From Pleomorphomonas carboxyditropha (lineage in GTDB: Bacteria; Pseudomonadota; Alphaproteobacteria; Rhizobiales; Pleomorphomonadaceae), in the NCBI RefSeq assembly GCF_002770725.1, contig NZ_NQVN01000001.1, positions 806,001 to 870,000 of the forward strand: DNA of 64,000 nt, given 5' to 3'. Below the pieces are notes generated by a model. That model had not been told where the DNA came from and did not search any database. It saw only the letters and a program-made list of their open reading frames with translations. Both the position numbers and the translations under genes were made by a program. This document shows, piece after piece, positions 18,314-29,616 of this stretch (position 1 is the stretch's first letter; each line of letters starts with the position of its first letter).

Positions 18314-19674
18314 CGAAGGCGACGGTTGAAGACCTCCGGGTGCTGATTGTCGAGGACGATCCCGATGTGCTGCTCGGCTGCGAGCAGGCGCTTCAGCTCG
18401 ACGGCATGCAGACGATCGGCGTCAGCTCGGTGGAAGAAGCCTTGCGGCGGATCGCCGAGGCGCGACCGGGCGTCATCGTCTCCGACGTGCGCCTGCCCGG
18501 GCGGGACGGCCTGTCGCTGCTCGGGGAGATGCAGGCGGCCGACGTCGACCTGCCGGTCATCCTGATCACCGGCCACGGCGACGTGTCGCTCGCCGTGCAG
18601 GCGATGCGCTCGGGCGCCTACGACTTCATCGAGAAGCCGTTCCCGCCCGAGCATCTGGTCGAGGTGGTGCGGCGGGCGCGCGAGAAACGGGCGCTGACGC
18701 TCGAGGTCCGCCGCCTGCGTCACAAGCTTTCCGACGGCGGCCGGCTGGAAGGCCGCATCATCGGCCGCTCGCCGGCCATGGTGAAGCTGCGCCGCGTCAT
18801 CGCCGACATCGCCGGCACCAACGCCTCGGTGCTGATCAGCGGCGACACCGGCACCGGCAAGGAACTGGTCGCCCGCTGCCTGCACGACGAAAGTCCCCGC
18901 CGCAAGAGCCATTTCGTGGCGATCAACTGCGGCGGCCTGCCCGAGCATCTGGTCGAAAGCGAGCTGTTCGGCCACGAGGCCGGCGCCTTCACCGGCGCCA
19001 CCAAGCGCCGCATCGGCAAGATCGAGCACGCGAGCGGCGGCACGCTGTTCCTCGACGAGGTCGAGACCATGCCAGTCAGCGTGCAGATCAAGCTGCTGCG
19101 CGTCTTGCAGGAGCGGACGCTGGAGCGGCTCGGCTCCAACACGTCGGTTGCCGTCGACTGCCGGATCGTCGCCGCCGTCAAGGGCGACCTCGGCAAGATG
19201 GCGGCCGAGGGCGGCTTCCGGTCCGATCTCTACTATCGTCTCGCCGTCGCCTCGCTGGCGCTGCCGGCGCTGCGGGACCGCCGCGAGGACATTCCGCTGC
19301 TGTTCGCCCATTTCGCCGAGCAGGCCAGCGTCGTGCACGGCCGGCCGGAGCCGGCGCTCGACGATGCCCGTCTCCGCACCTTGATGGCTTACGACTGGCC
19401 GGGCAACGTCCGCGAGCTGCGCAACGTCGCCGACCGTTGCGTCCTCGGCATCGAGACGGGCTTCCCGCCGTTCGCCGAGGCGGCGGCCGTCGAGCCGCTG
19501 TCGCTGACCGAGGCGGTGGCGGCTTTCGAGCGGGCGATGATCGTCGATGCGCTCGGCCGCAGCGGCGGCAGTCTCGGCCGCACCGCGCAGGCGCTCCGCA
19601 TTCCGAAATCGACGCTGCACGACCGCATGAAGCGGCTCGGCATCGCGACCGGGCCGGAGCCCCAGACCGGCTGA
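18310..19674 (+). CDS. Sigma-54-dependent response regulator (DctD-like)
   Basis: This 454-residue protein has three domains: a receiver with Asp59 in VSDVRLPGRDG as phosphorylation site, an AAA+ domain with Walker A GDTGTGKE and the sigma-54 contact loop GAFTGA near residue 225, and a Fis-type helix-turn-helix ending AQALRIPKSTLHDRMKRLG. It pairs with the kinase whose gene it overlaps. The nearest candidate target is the sigma-54 promoter at 14778-14794. Confidence 0.93.
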   Translation: MTKATVEDLRVLIVEDDPDVLLGCEQALQLDGMQTIGVSSVEEALRRIAEARPGVIVSDVRLPGRDGLSLLGEMQAADVDLPVILITGHGDVSLAVQAMRSGAYDFIEKPFPPEHLVEVVRRAREKRALTLEVRRLRHKLSDGGRLEGRIIGRSPAMVKLRRVIADIAGTNASVLISGDTGTGKELVARCLHDESPRRKSHFVAINCGGLPEHLVESELFGHEAGAFTGATKRRIGKIEHASGGTLFLDEVETMPVSVQIKLLRVLQERTLERLGSNTSVAVDCRIVAAVKGDLGKMAAEGGFRSDLYYRLAVASLALPALRDRREDIPLLFAHFAEQASVVHGRPEPALDDARLRTLMAYDWPGNVRELRNVADRCVLGIETGFPPFAEAAAVEPLSLTEAVAAFERAMIVDALGRSGGSLGRTAQALRIPKSTLHDRMKRLGIATGPEPQTG

Positions 19675-19711
19675 CGGCGAACGGCCACTACGGCGGCCGG
19701 TTCCCGCCGTC
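19673..19711 (+). terminator. Terminator candidate after the DctD-like gene
   Basis: GACGGCG (19673-19679) pairs with CGCCGTC (19705-19711), with an inner CGGCC/GGCCG stem. The hairpin begins within the stop codon. No T-tract follows. Confidence 0.4.
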
Positions 19712-20013
19712 ATACGGGCCTCCGGTTAGCCTCCTACGCTTCGCGCCGGTGACGGCCGAGATTTTCGCAAACCTTTTCACTCGGCATGCCTGCCTTAACT
19801 CATTCAATCATTTGGATATTTCTCATAGCCGCGTCATTGGATGAAAACGTGCCCACATCAGGAATTCGAAGTAGAACCGCATTCTTCCAAGATACAAAAT
19901 TGCAGTATAGGCAATAAAAATACGGTACAAATTTCCATATCTGCGATTTATATTTTTTTAGCAAACAACACTTACGTTTTAACTCTCGATTACGGGTCGA
20001 TTGGGAGGGGTAA
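19675..20013. other. AT-rich leader region upstream of the polyol-binding protein
   Basis: In this 339-base gap the segment 19840-19990 is strikingly AT-rich for this genome, including a run of seven T near 19952. No gene is evident. It probably holds the promoter of the binding-protein gene, although I cannot pick a convincing -35/-10 pair. GGGAGGGG at 20003-20010 is the ribosome site. Confidence 0.55.
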
Positions 20014-21321
<1,308 letters not shown>

Positions 21322-21338
21322 GCGACCGGTCGACCGGC

Positions 21339-21363
21339 ACGGGAGGCGGACGACGTTCGCCTC
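21339..21363 (+). repeat. Stem-loop between binding protein and chemoreceptor
   Basis: GGGAGGCG (21339-21346) pairs perfectly with CGCCTCCC (21356-21363) around a nine-base loop, with CTTTT a few bases later. It may act as a partial terminator so that the receptor is made at a lower level than the binding protein. Confidence 0.45.
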
Positions 21364-21386
21364 CCCACCGCCTTTTGGGGGTTCCG

Positions 21387-23063
21387 ATGCGTTTCACCAT
21401 CAAGACCATGCTGTTCACCGTCCTGGCGGCGATGATCCTCGTGACCGGCGCGCAGGGGCTCTACGGGCTCATCGAGCTCCGCGCCTCGAACGCCGACCTC
21501 CGGCGGTTCAGCGAGACCGAGCTGCCGCGCGCCAATGTCATCGGCCTGCTCAAGGACGATTTCGCCAATTTCCGCCTCGCCGAGGCGACCATTCTGGCGG
21601 CGATGGACGACGCCACCCGCGAGGCCGCCCTGCTCGATGCCGAGAAGGCGGCGACCGGCGTCAATACGCGCCTGCTCTCCGTCGCCGAGAAGTCGACCAG
21701 CGCCGAGGACCAGGCGGACATCGCCAGTTTCTCCAAGCTGTGGCGCGACTACGTCGACCGCCACCAGGGCTTCTCGGATCTGGCCAATTCCGGCAATTTC
21801 AACCTCGCCACCGACCTCTACGTCGGCGAGCTCGGCAAGATGTACGCCGATGCCGCCGACATCCTGTCGGGCCTCGCCTTCCGTGGCGAGGACGTCGCCA
21901 ACGCGGCGGCCAGCGCGGCGGAGACCAACTACACCTATGCCAGCTATGGCATCGTCTCGGCCATCGGGCTGTCGGCGGTCGCCGGCTGTCTTGCCATGGT
22001 GTTCGTCTGGCTCGGCCTGTCGCGGCCGCTGATCCGCATCTCGACGGCCATGCGCCGCATCGCCCGCGGCGAGCTCGCCACCGAGGTGCCGAACCTGCGC
22101 TTCCCCTGGGAGGTCGGGCAGATGGCGTCGGCGCTCGGCGTGCTGCGCGACAACCTGATGGAAGCCGAGGCGATGCGCGCCCTCGAGAGCGAGCGCGAGC
22201 AACAGGCGGCGCAGGCGCTCGTCGAGGAGCGCAACCGCATCGCCGACAGCTTCCAGGATTCGATGGGCTCGTTCGCCGCCGCCTTCGTCGACGCCTCGCG
22301 CACGCTGGCCACGGCGGCGCAGGGCCTGTCGGCCACCGCCGAACAGACGTCGCGGCAGGCGCAGGCCGTCGCCGGAGCGGCCGAGGGTGCCTCGTCCAAC
22401 GTGCAGGGCGTCGCCTCGTCGACCGAGGAGCTGTCGGCATCGGTGCGGGAGATCAACGCGCAGGTCAACCAGTCGGCATCGATCGCCGAGCAGGCGTCGC
22501 ACCTGGCGACGCGCACCGAATCCAACGTCCGCAACCTGTCGCTGGCCGCCTCGGAAATCGGCGAGGTGGTGAACCTGATCTCGGCGATCGCCGAGCAGAC
22601 CAACCTCCTGGCGCTCAACGCCACCATCGAGGCGGCGCGGGCCGGCACGGCCGGGCGCGGCTTCGCGGTGGTCGCCTCGGAGGTGAAGAGCCTCGCCGGC
22701 CAGACCGGCAAGGCGACCGACGAGATCGCCCGCAAGGTGAAGGAGATCCAGGAAGCCACCGACCGGACGGTCGGGTCGATCGGCGACATCGTCCAGGCCA
22801 TCGAGCAGGTGCGCGGCGTGACGTCGGCGATCGCCGGCGCCGTCACCCAGCAGGGCGCGGCCACCGACGAGATCGCCCACAGCACGCAACGCGCCGCCCT
22901 CAACGCCCAGGACGTTTCCGCCAACGTGCTCGGCGTCGGGCGGGCGGCCGGCGAGACCGGCGTTTCGGCGGCCGAGCTGCTGCACCTGTCGACCGACCTG
23001 CAATCGCGCTCGCAAGAGCTTCAGACGAGCGTATTCGACTTCGTCGAAAAGCTGAGGGCCTGA
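21387..23063 (+). CDS. Methyl-accepting chemotaxis protein
   Basis: This 558-residue receptor has a first transmembrane helix at about residues 7-27, a periplasmic four-helix-bundle-like sensor region, a second helix near 190-212, a HAMP domain ([19 protein letters not shown]), and a long signalling coiled coil whose tip contains [19 protein letters not shown]. No C-terminal CheR/CheB pentapeptide is present. The ATG at 21387 fits the family N-terminus. It sits directly downstream of the orphan sugar-binding protein, suggesting indirect sugar sensing through that protein. Confidence 0.93.
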   Translation: MRFTIKTMLFTVLAAMILVTGAQGLYGLIELRASNADLRRFSETELPRANVIGLLKDDFANFRLAEATILAAMDDATREAALLDAEKAATGVNTRLLSVAEKSTSAEDQADIASFSKLWRDYVDRHQGFSDLANSGNFNLATDLYVGELGKMYADAADILSGLAFRGEDVANAAASAAETNYTYASYGIVSAIGLSAVAGCLAMVFVWLGLSRPLIRISTAMRRIARGELATEVPNLRFPWEVGQMASALGVLRDNLMEAEAMRALESEREQQAAQALVEERNRIADSFQDSMGSFAAAFVDASRTLATAAQGLSATAEQTSRQAQAVAGAAEGASSNVQGVASSTEELSASVREINAQVNQSASIAEQASHLATRTESNVRNLSLAASEIGEVVNLISAIAEQTNLLALNATIEAARAGTAGRGFAVVASEVKSLAGQTGKATDEIARKVKEIQEATDRTVGSIGDIVQAIEQVRGVTSAIAGAVTQQGAATDEIAHSTQRAALNAQDVSANVLGVGRAAGETGVSAAELLHLSTDLQSRSQELQTSVFDFVEKLRA

Positions 23064-23080
23064 ACCTTCGCTGGGCCGGT

Positions 23081-23086
<6 letters not shown>
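23058..23086. terminator. Bidirectional terminator between convergent genes
   Basis: GCCTGAACC (23058-23066) and GGTTCAGGC (23078-23086) form a perfect nine-pair stem with an eleven-base loop. The TGA of the chemoreceptor is in one arm and the TGA of the convergent ATPase gene is in the other, so the stem includes both stop codons. Confidence 0.6.
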
Positions 23087-23829
<743 letters not shown>

Positions 23830-23833
<4 letters not shown>

Positions 23834-24639
23834 AGCGCCGCTCCGATGGCCCGGTCGAAGGCGCGGGCCGCCTCGACGAGGCCGATGGTATAGGGGTGGC
23901 GCGGCCGGCCGAACACCTCCGCCACCGTGCCTTCCTCGACCATCTCGCCGGCCCGCAGCACCACCACGCGGTCGACGGCCGCTCCCACCACCGGCAGATC
24001 GTGGCTGATGAACAGAAGGCCCATGTTCTCCTCGCGCACCAGCGTTTCGAGGAGCTTCAGCACCTCGGCCTGGGTGGTGACGTCGAGCGCGGTGGTCGGC
24101 TCGTCGGCGATCAGCAGGCGCGGCCGGCAGGCGAGCGCCATGGCGATGGCCGCCCGCTGGCGCTGGCCGCCGGACATCTCGTGCGGATAGGCGCGGGAAA
24201 GACGCGCCGGATCGGGCAGGGCGACGCGGGCCATCAGCGCCGTCACCTCGGCGGCGACGCCGGCGCGGGAGAGGGATCGCCCGTCGCGGCGGGCGCGGCG
24301 GCGCGCCACTTCGGCGATCTGGTCGCCGATGCGCATCAGCGGGTCGAGGGCGGTCAGCGGCTCCTGGAAGATGGTGGCGACGGCGGTGCCCCGGAGGCCG
24401 ACGACATCGCGGTCGGCGGCGCCGATCACCTCGCGGCCGGCCAGCCTCACGGAGCCGGAAGCGGTCATGCCCTCGGGCAGCAGGCCGATGGCGGCGAGCG
24501 CCGTCAATGACTTGCCGGAACCGCTCTCGCCGATCAGGCCGAGGCGTTCGCCGGCCGTGACGGACAGGGAGACGCCGGAGACGAGCGGCCGGCCGGCGTG
24601 GCGGATGGAGAGGTCGTCGATGGTGAGGAGGTCGCCCAT
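23830..24639 (-). CDS. Peptide/nickel ABC transporter ATPase (DppD type)
   Basis: This 269-residue ATPase has Walker A GESGSGKS, signature [15 protein letters not shown], Walker [13 protein letters not shown] and the HPYTIGL tail. It is shorter than classic DppD (about 330 residues), lacking most of the C-terminal extension. Its ATG overlaps the stop of the DppC-type gene by one base. Confidence 0.9.
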
Positions 24640-25490
24640 CAGCGCCTCCGCCGGGTCGGGTCGGCGACGTCGCGAAGACCGTCGGCGAACAGGTTGAGGC
24701 CGATCACCAGCGACACCAGCGCGATGCCGGGCGCGATGGCGCCGAACGGCGCGGTGTAGACGGTGGCCTGCGCCTCCTGCAGCAGCCGTCCCCAGGAGGC
24801 GTTGGGCGGCGGCGCGCCGAGGCCGAGATAGGACAGCGACGCCTCGGCGATCACCGCGAGGCCGAATTGCAGCGCGAAGTTGACGATCAGCGTCGGCCAG
24901 ATGTTGGGCAGCACGTGGATGCGGACGATGCCGAGCCAGCTCGTGCCGGAGACGCGAGCGGCGGTGATGTAGTCCATGGCGAGCACCCGCCTCGCCAGGA
25001 TGCGGGTCAGGCGGGCGACGATGGCCGAGGCGGCGATGCCGATGGCCAGGATGGCGGTGCCGAGGTTGGCGCCGTCGCCGGCAGCGACGATCAGCATGGC
25101 GAGCAGCAGCGTCGGGAAGGCGATCAGGATGTCGAGCGTCGCCGCCAGCACGTCGTCGACGGCGCGCGAGGCGAAGGCGGCGAGAAGGCCGACCGTGACG
25201 CCGATGGCGGCGGCGATGGCGACGGCGCCGCTGCCGACGGCCAGCGCGATGCGGGCGCCGATCATGATCTCGGTGAACAGGTCGCGGCCGAGCCGGTCGG
25301 TGCCGGCCCAGTGCAGCAGCGACGGCGGCGCCAGGCGGCCGCCGGTCATCGCCGCCGGATCATAGGGCGTCCAGACGAGCGTCAGCAATCCGACGGCGAC
25401 ATGGAGGCCGACCAGCGCGGCGCCGACGAGGAAGGCCGGCGTCAGGCGCCGGGAGGCGGGCGGCGCGAGGGCGGGCGCTGCGTCGGTCAT
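24639..25490 (-). CDS. Peptide ABC transporter permease (DppC type)
   Basis: This 283-residue permease has six hydrophobic segments and the DppC motif WAGTDRLGRDLFTEIMIGARI near residues 66-86. Its start overlaps the DppB-type gene by four bases. It forms the membrane channel with that protein. Confidence 0.92.
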   Translation of the reverse strand: MTDAAPALAPPASRRLTPAFLVGAALVGLHVAVGLLTLVWTPYDPAAMTGGRLAPPSLLHWAGTDRLGRDLFTEIMIGARIALAVGSGAVAIAAAIGVTVGLLAAFASRAVDDVLAATLDILIAFPTLLLAMLIVAAGDGANLGTAILAIGIAASAIVARLTRILARRVLAMDYITAARVSGTSWLGIVRIHVLPNIWPTLIVNFALQFGLAVIAEASLSYLGLGAPPPNASWGRLLQEAQATVYTAPFGAIAPGIALVSLVIGLNLFADGLRDVADPTRRRR

Positions 25491-26449
25491 GAGCGGGCTC
25501 CGCTTGGCCCGCGCAGGCGGGGATCGACGAGGCGCTGCGTCAGGTCGGCGGCAAAGCCGACCAGCAGCACCAGCAGCGTCGAGACGAACAGCACGCCCTG
25601 CACGCTCGGATAATCGCGCTGCTCGATGCCGGAAAGCAGCATGGAGCCGAGGCCGGGCAGCGAGAACACGCGCTCGACCACCACGGCGCCGAGCAGCGTC
25701 GAGGCGAGCTCGATGCCGAGGATGGAGATCACCGGCACCGCGCCGTTGCGGATGCCGTGACGGACCAGCGCCTCGCCGTAGCCGGCGCCGAGCGCCCGGG
25801 CGGTGCGGAGATAGTCGGAGCCGATGACGTCGAGCGTCGCCGAGCGGACGTAGCGGATCAGCGACGCCGACATGACCAGGGCGATGGTGAGGATCGGCAG
25901 CGCCAGCTGATGCAGGGCGGTGAGCGGATCGCGCCAGCCGGACGGCGGAAAGCCGCTCGACGGAAACAGGCGCAGCTTCACGGCGAAGGCGGTGACCAGC
26001 AGGATGCCGATCCAGAACACCGGCACGGCGACGCCGAACTGCGAGACGATGGAAATCAGGCCGCCGTACCAGCGGTCGCGCTTGACCGCCGCCAGGATGC
26101 CGAGCGGCAGGGCGAGAAGGACGGCGCTGAGGAAGGCGAGGGCGGTGAGCGGCAGCGTCAGCGTCAGGCGGCGGCCGATCTCCTCGAGAACCGGCACGCC
26201 GGAGACGAAGGAGGCGCCGAGGTCGAACCGCCCGAGCTGGCCGAGATAGCGGACGAACTGGGCGGCGATCGGCAGGTCGGAGCCGACCTGGCGGCGCGCC
26301 GCCTCGATCTGGTCGGCGTCGGCGCCCACCGACACCAGCGCGTTGGCGGGATCGCCCGGCAGCAGGCGCAGCAGCAGGAACAGGACGGCGGCGGCGATCA
26401 GCACCGAAACGAGGAGGATCGCCGTCCGGCGGACGACATAGGCGAGAAT
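25487..26449 (-). CDS. Peptide ABC transporter permease (DppB type), start codon possibly ATT
   Basis: The permease matches DppB: RLLPGDPAN near the N-terminus and the loop ARALGAGYGEALVRHGIRNG. The first conventional start in frame is GTG 26404, but that removes the usual first residues. The open frame continues upstream as AYVVRRTAILLVSVLIAA, the normal DppB beginning, and reaches ATT at 26449 with GAGG seven bases before it. No ATG, GTG or TTG lies in frame there. I give the longer form; the conservative form is 25487-26404 (305 residues). Confidence 0.8.
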   Translation of the reverse strand: MLAYVVRRTAILLVSVLIAAAVLFLLLRLLPGDPANALVSVGADADQIEAARRQVGSDLPIAAQFVRYLGQLGRFDLGASFVSGVPVLEEIGRRLTLTLPLTALAFLSAVLLALPLGILAAVKRDRWYGGLISIVSQFGVAVPVFWIGILLVTAFAVKLRLFPSSGFPPSGWRDPLTALHQLALPILTIALVMSASLIRYVRSATLDVIGSDYLRTARALGAGYGEALVRHGIRNGAVPVISILGIELASTLLGAVVVERVFSLPGLGSMLLSGIEQRDYPSVQGVLFVSTLLVLLVGFAADLTQRLVDPRLRGPSGARS

Positions 26450-26533
26450 GACGGCACCTCGGAACGGATGAACGGCAACGCCGCCCGAACGTAAGTCGGA
26501 CGGCGTCGAATGTCGAGCAGCGTGGAAGGAGGA

Positions 26534-28051
26534 TCAGTCCGCCTTCTTGATGCCGTAGGAGAAGAACTGCGAGTTGAGGCCGTTGAGCGGGTAGCCGGTG
26601 ACCGACGTTTTCGACACCACGATCTGCGGGTAGAGGTAGAGCCAGTTGCTGGCCGCGTCCTCGGCGATCTGGATGTTGGCTTCCTTCAGCTTCTCGGTCT
26701 GCTCGTCGACGGTCGCCGCTTCCTCGGACGCCTTGATCAGCTCGGTGACCTTGGGGTTGTCATAGCCCCAGTAGAAGTCGGGATTGCCGTAGAAGACGAT
26801 GTCGCGGTGGTTGACATGCTCCTGCAAGGTCGCCTGGAAGTCGTGCGCCTTGTAGATCTTGGTGTACCACTCGTTGGCGGTGATGACGTTGATATTCACC
26901 TTGACGCCGACCTTGGCCAGCTCGCCCTGCAGGAACTGGGCGGCCAGCGGATGCGGGTCGTAGTTGGGCGTGTCGATGGTGAAGGTGAAGCCGTCGGGAT
27001 AACCGGCCTCGGCGAGCAGCGCCTTGGCGCTCTCCGGATCGTAGGCATCGACCTTGGTGAGGTCGACGTACCAGGGATCGGTCGGCGGCACGAAGGAGCC
27101 GATCAGCGTGCCGTAGTCGCCCCACACCGCCTCGAGCAGCTTCTTGTCGTCGACGGCGCGGGCCAGCGCCTTGCGCACCTTGACGTTGTCGAAGGGGGCG
27201 ACGCGGTCGTTGTAGGCAAGGAGCAGCTTGGTGGTCGACTTGCCCTCGGCGACGGTGAAGTCCGGGTTGTCCTTGAACTGGGCGAGCGAATCCGGGCTCT
27301 GCACCGAGGTGATGACGTCGACGGCGCCGGTCAGCAGCGCGTTGTTGAGGGCGGTCGCCTCGGTGAAGTACTTGAAGACCACTTCGCCGTTTTCCGGCTT
27401 CGGACCCCAGTATTTGTCGAAGCGCTTGATGGCGAGCTGCGCGCCGCGCTGCCAGCCGTCGAGCGCGTAGGGGCCGGTGCCGTCCTCGGCCGATTGCAGG
27501 TCCTTGGCGGCGTCGTTGATCACCCAGACGTAGGACAGATTGTAGGGCAGGGAGATCGAGCGCGACGACAGCTTGACGACGACGGTGGCGTCGTCCGGCG
27601 TCTCGATCGCGGCGATCGGCTTCAGCGAGTTCTTGCGCGAGCTCTTGCTGTCGGCCGAAGTGACGCGCTCGATCGACCACTTGACGTCGGCCGAGGTCAG
27701 CGGGTCGCCGGAATGGAAGGTGACGCCCGGCTGCAGCGTGAAGGTGTAGGTGAGGCCGTCGTCGGACACCTTGTAGTCCTTGACGAGGCTCGGCGACACC
27801 TTGCCGTCGTCGTCGAGGCGGAACAGCGCCTCGTAGACGTTGCCGTTGAAGGCCTCGTTGATGCCCTGACCGGCGCCGGCGGTGTTGTCGAGGTTCTGCG
27901 GCTCGTAGAGCGAGCCGATGTTGATGACGGCGTCGGGACCGCCGTCGGCGGCCAGAGCCGGCGCGGCGCCCATCAGGAGCAGCACGGCGGCCGCCGTGGC
28001 GTTCAGGGCCGAAAGGGGCGTCCGGCTGGCGCGGGCGGGCGAAGCGGTCAT
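26534..28051 (-). CDS. Peptide/solute-binding protein (DppA/OppA family 5)
   Basis: This 505-residue periplasmic protein has a signal peptide ending PALAADGG and family-5 motifs: LYEPQNLDN, YTFTLQPGVTFHSGDPLTS and PYALDGWQRG. The start is ATG 28051 behind GAGGAGA. It leads the Dpp-type operon, 84 bases before the permease. Ligands of this family include peptides, opines, glutathione and oligosaccharides, and the sequence does not choose among them. Confidence 0.92.
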   Translation of the reverse strand: MTASPARASRTPLSALNATAAAVLLLMGAAPALAADGGPDAVINIGSLYEPQNLDNTAGAGQGINEAFNGNVYEALFRLDDDGKVSPSLVKDYKVSDDGLTYTFTLQPGVTFHSGDPLTSADVKWSIERVTSADSKSSRKNSLKPIAAIETPDDATVVVKLSSRSISLPYNLSYVWVINDAAKDLQSAEDGTGPYALDGWQRGAQLAIKRFDKYWGPKPENGEVVFKYFTEATALNNALLTGAVDVITSVQSPDSLAQFKDNPDFTVAEGKSTTKLLLAYNDRVAPFDNVKVRKALARAVDDKKLLEAVWGDYGTLIGSFVPPTDPWYVDLTKVDAYDPESAKALLAEAGYPDGFTFTIDTPNYDPHPLAAQFLQGELAKVGVKVNINVITANEWYTKIYKAHDFQATLQEHVNHRDIVFYGNPDFYWGYDNPKVTELIKASEEAATVDEQTEKLKEANIQIAEDAASNWLYLYPQIVVSKTSVTGYPLNGLNSQFFSYGIKKAD

Positions 28052-28242
28052 ATTTCTCTCCTCGGATGACGGCCGACTGGTGCGACCTGTTGGCGGCCAG
28101 TCTAGCCGAGGCATGGGAAATGAGAATGCCGGGCTTGTCTGAAATGCCGGGCCGCCCGGAAACAGGATTGCGCGAAACGGGAAATTTCCGAATTATTTTA
28201 CTCGTACAGATTTCCATGAACAAGCGGACCGCCTGCCCAAAT

Positions 28243-28665
28243 TCACAAGATCGGCTCGCCGTCGACGATGTCGATCGCCGCGTGATAGCTGTTGCCGATG
28301 GTGCAGACCTTATGCGCCTCCTCGATCAGCGATCGCCGTTCGGCGTTGTTGAAGTCGCCTTCGATGGCGAAGCGGCAGGTCTGGCGGGCGATGCGCGACG
28401 GCGGCTCGGCGGCCTTGGCGCCGATCACCTCCACCGAAACCGAGCCGAGCCGGTCGTTGAGGCCGAGGTTGCGCGCCGCGATGCGGACGCTGAGCGCCAG
28501 GCAGCCGGCCAGCGAGGCATCCAGCAATTCGAGCGGGTTGAAGCCCTCCATCGACGGCGAACCGGCGAGCGTCAGGCTGGCGCCGGAGCGGGCGACCACG
28601 CCACCGCGGCCGCTGCGATCGAGGCTAGCGCTGGCACCCATCGGGCGGACTTTGACCTGCGACAT
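28243..28665 (-). CDS. OsmC/Ohr-family protein
   Basis: This 140-residue protein has the OsmC fold with its two redox cysteines in LAGCLALSVRIAAR and HKVCTIGNS. Members reduce organic hydroperoxides with dithiol cofactors. It is monocistronic on the reverse strand upstream of the Dpp operon, separated by about 190 bases. Confidence 0.88.
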   Translation of the reverse strand: MSQVKVRPMGASASLDRSGRGGVVARSGASLTLAGSPSMEGFNPLELLDASLAGCLALSVRIAARNLGLNDRLGSVSVEVIGAKAAEPPSRIARQTCRFAIEGDFNNAERRSLIEEAHKVCTIGNSYHAAIDIVDGEPIL

Positions 28666-28822
28666 GGTGGTATCTCCTGTTCGGGCACCCGCCCTTCTCC
28701 CGGGAGAATAGCGGCTTTGCGGGGCGGCGGCGAGCGGCGAGCGTCGGAATGCGACGGACGGAAAACCGGTGGCGTGTTTTCACCGACGTGCGCCGTCCAA
28801 TCTATTCAACGGCTTGCACCTG

Positions 28823-28843
28823 ATGTAGATTTCGTGCGGACAA
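28823..28843 (+). promoter_or_regulatory. Possible GntR operator, autoregulatory (site A)
   Basis: The half-site TGCGGACAA (28835-28843) matches eight of nine positions of TACNGACAA, the conserved half of a 21-base pseudo-palindrome seen at three other places in this window. The left half is weak. It ends 17 bases before the GntR start codon. Confidence 0.45.
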
Positions 28844-28860
28844 ACCAGACTGCCGATATC

Positions 28861-29610
28861 ATGGACGCCATCAACCGCACTTCCGCCGAGCCCTATTACC
28901 AGCAACTCGGCCGCATCCTCGAACAGCGCATCAAGTCGAAGGAGCTGTCGCCGGGCCAGCGCCTGCCGTCGGAAAGCGATCTCTGCCGCACCTTCGATCT
29001 TTCCCGCTCCACGGTGCGCGAGACGCTGCGCTCGCTGCAGGAGCAGGGGCTGATCCGGATGATTCCCCGGCGCGGCGCCTTCGTCGCCGAGCGGAACAGC
29101 GGCGACTGGATGCTGCAGGTGACGCGCGGCTTCTTCGAGTCGGAGGTGGACGGCACCCGCACCGTCGACACGACGGTCTTCCGCAGCGGCCTCGAACCGC
29201 TGCCGCGCGAGGCGAGCGATGCGCTGGGGCTCGAACCGGGCGCCGCCGGCTTCATCCTGGAACGGCTGCGTTGCCTCGACGGCAAGCCGGCCGTCTATTC
29301 GACCAACTTCATGCCGCCCGAAGTCGGCGCGGTGCTGGCCGGCACGGACGTGCTGCGCGGCACCCAGTCGCTCAACCAAACCCTTCGGGCCGCCGGCTAT
29401 CAGATTTCCAGCGCCCGCCGCGAGGTGGCGGCGGTCGGCGCGCCCGAGCTGCCGGCCCGCTTCCTCGGCCTCGACGTGCGGGATCCGGTGCTGCTGATCC
29501 GTTCGCTGTCGCGCGGCGCCGATGGCCGGCCGTTCGACTACTATCGCTCCTACGCCCGCTCCGACGTAGTGACCATCGCGGTCGAGGCGCAGGCGATGGA
29601 CGGCGACTGA
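28861..29610 (+). CDS. GntR-family regulator with UTRA domain (HutC subfamily)
   Basis: This 249-residue regulator has an N-terminal winged helix (PYYQQLGRILEQRI; LPSESDLCRTFDLSRSTVRE; GLIRMIPRRGAFV) and a C-terminal UTRA ligand domain (ERLRCLDGKPAVYSTNFMP; DVVTIAVEAQ). The start is ATG 28861; longer in-frame extensions have no coding character. It converges on an FGGY kinase gene with a six-base gap. Repeated TTGTCNGTA-N3-TACNGACAA sites before the neighbouring aldolase and kinase operons make it the likely local repressor. Confidence 0.9.
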   Translation: MDAINRTSAEPYYQQLGRILEQRIKSKELSPGQRLPSESDLCRTFDLSRSTVRETLRSLQEQGLIRMIPRRGAFVAERNSGDWMLQVTRGFFESEVDGTRTVDTTVFRSGLEPLPREASDALGLEPGAAGFILERLRCLDGKPAVYSTNFMPPEVGAVLAGTDVLRGTQSLNQTLRAAGYQISSARREVAAVGAPELPARFLGLDVRDPVLLIRSLSRGADGRPFDYYRSYARSDVVTIAVEAQAMDGD

Positions 29611-29616
29611 GGCGGG

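Noticed and set aside
28066-29610. A 514-residue reading of the GntR/UTRA gene
   Set aside because: Everything before ATG 28861 has no coding character and overlaps the OsmC gene on the other strand.
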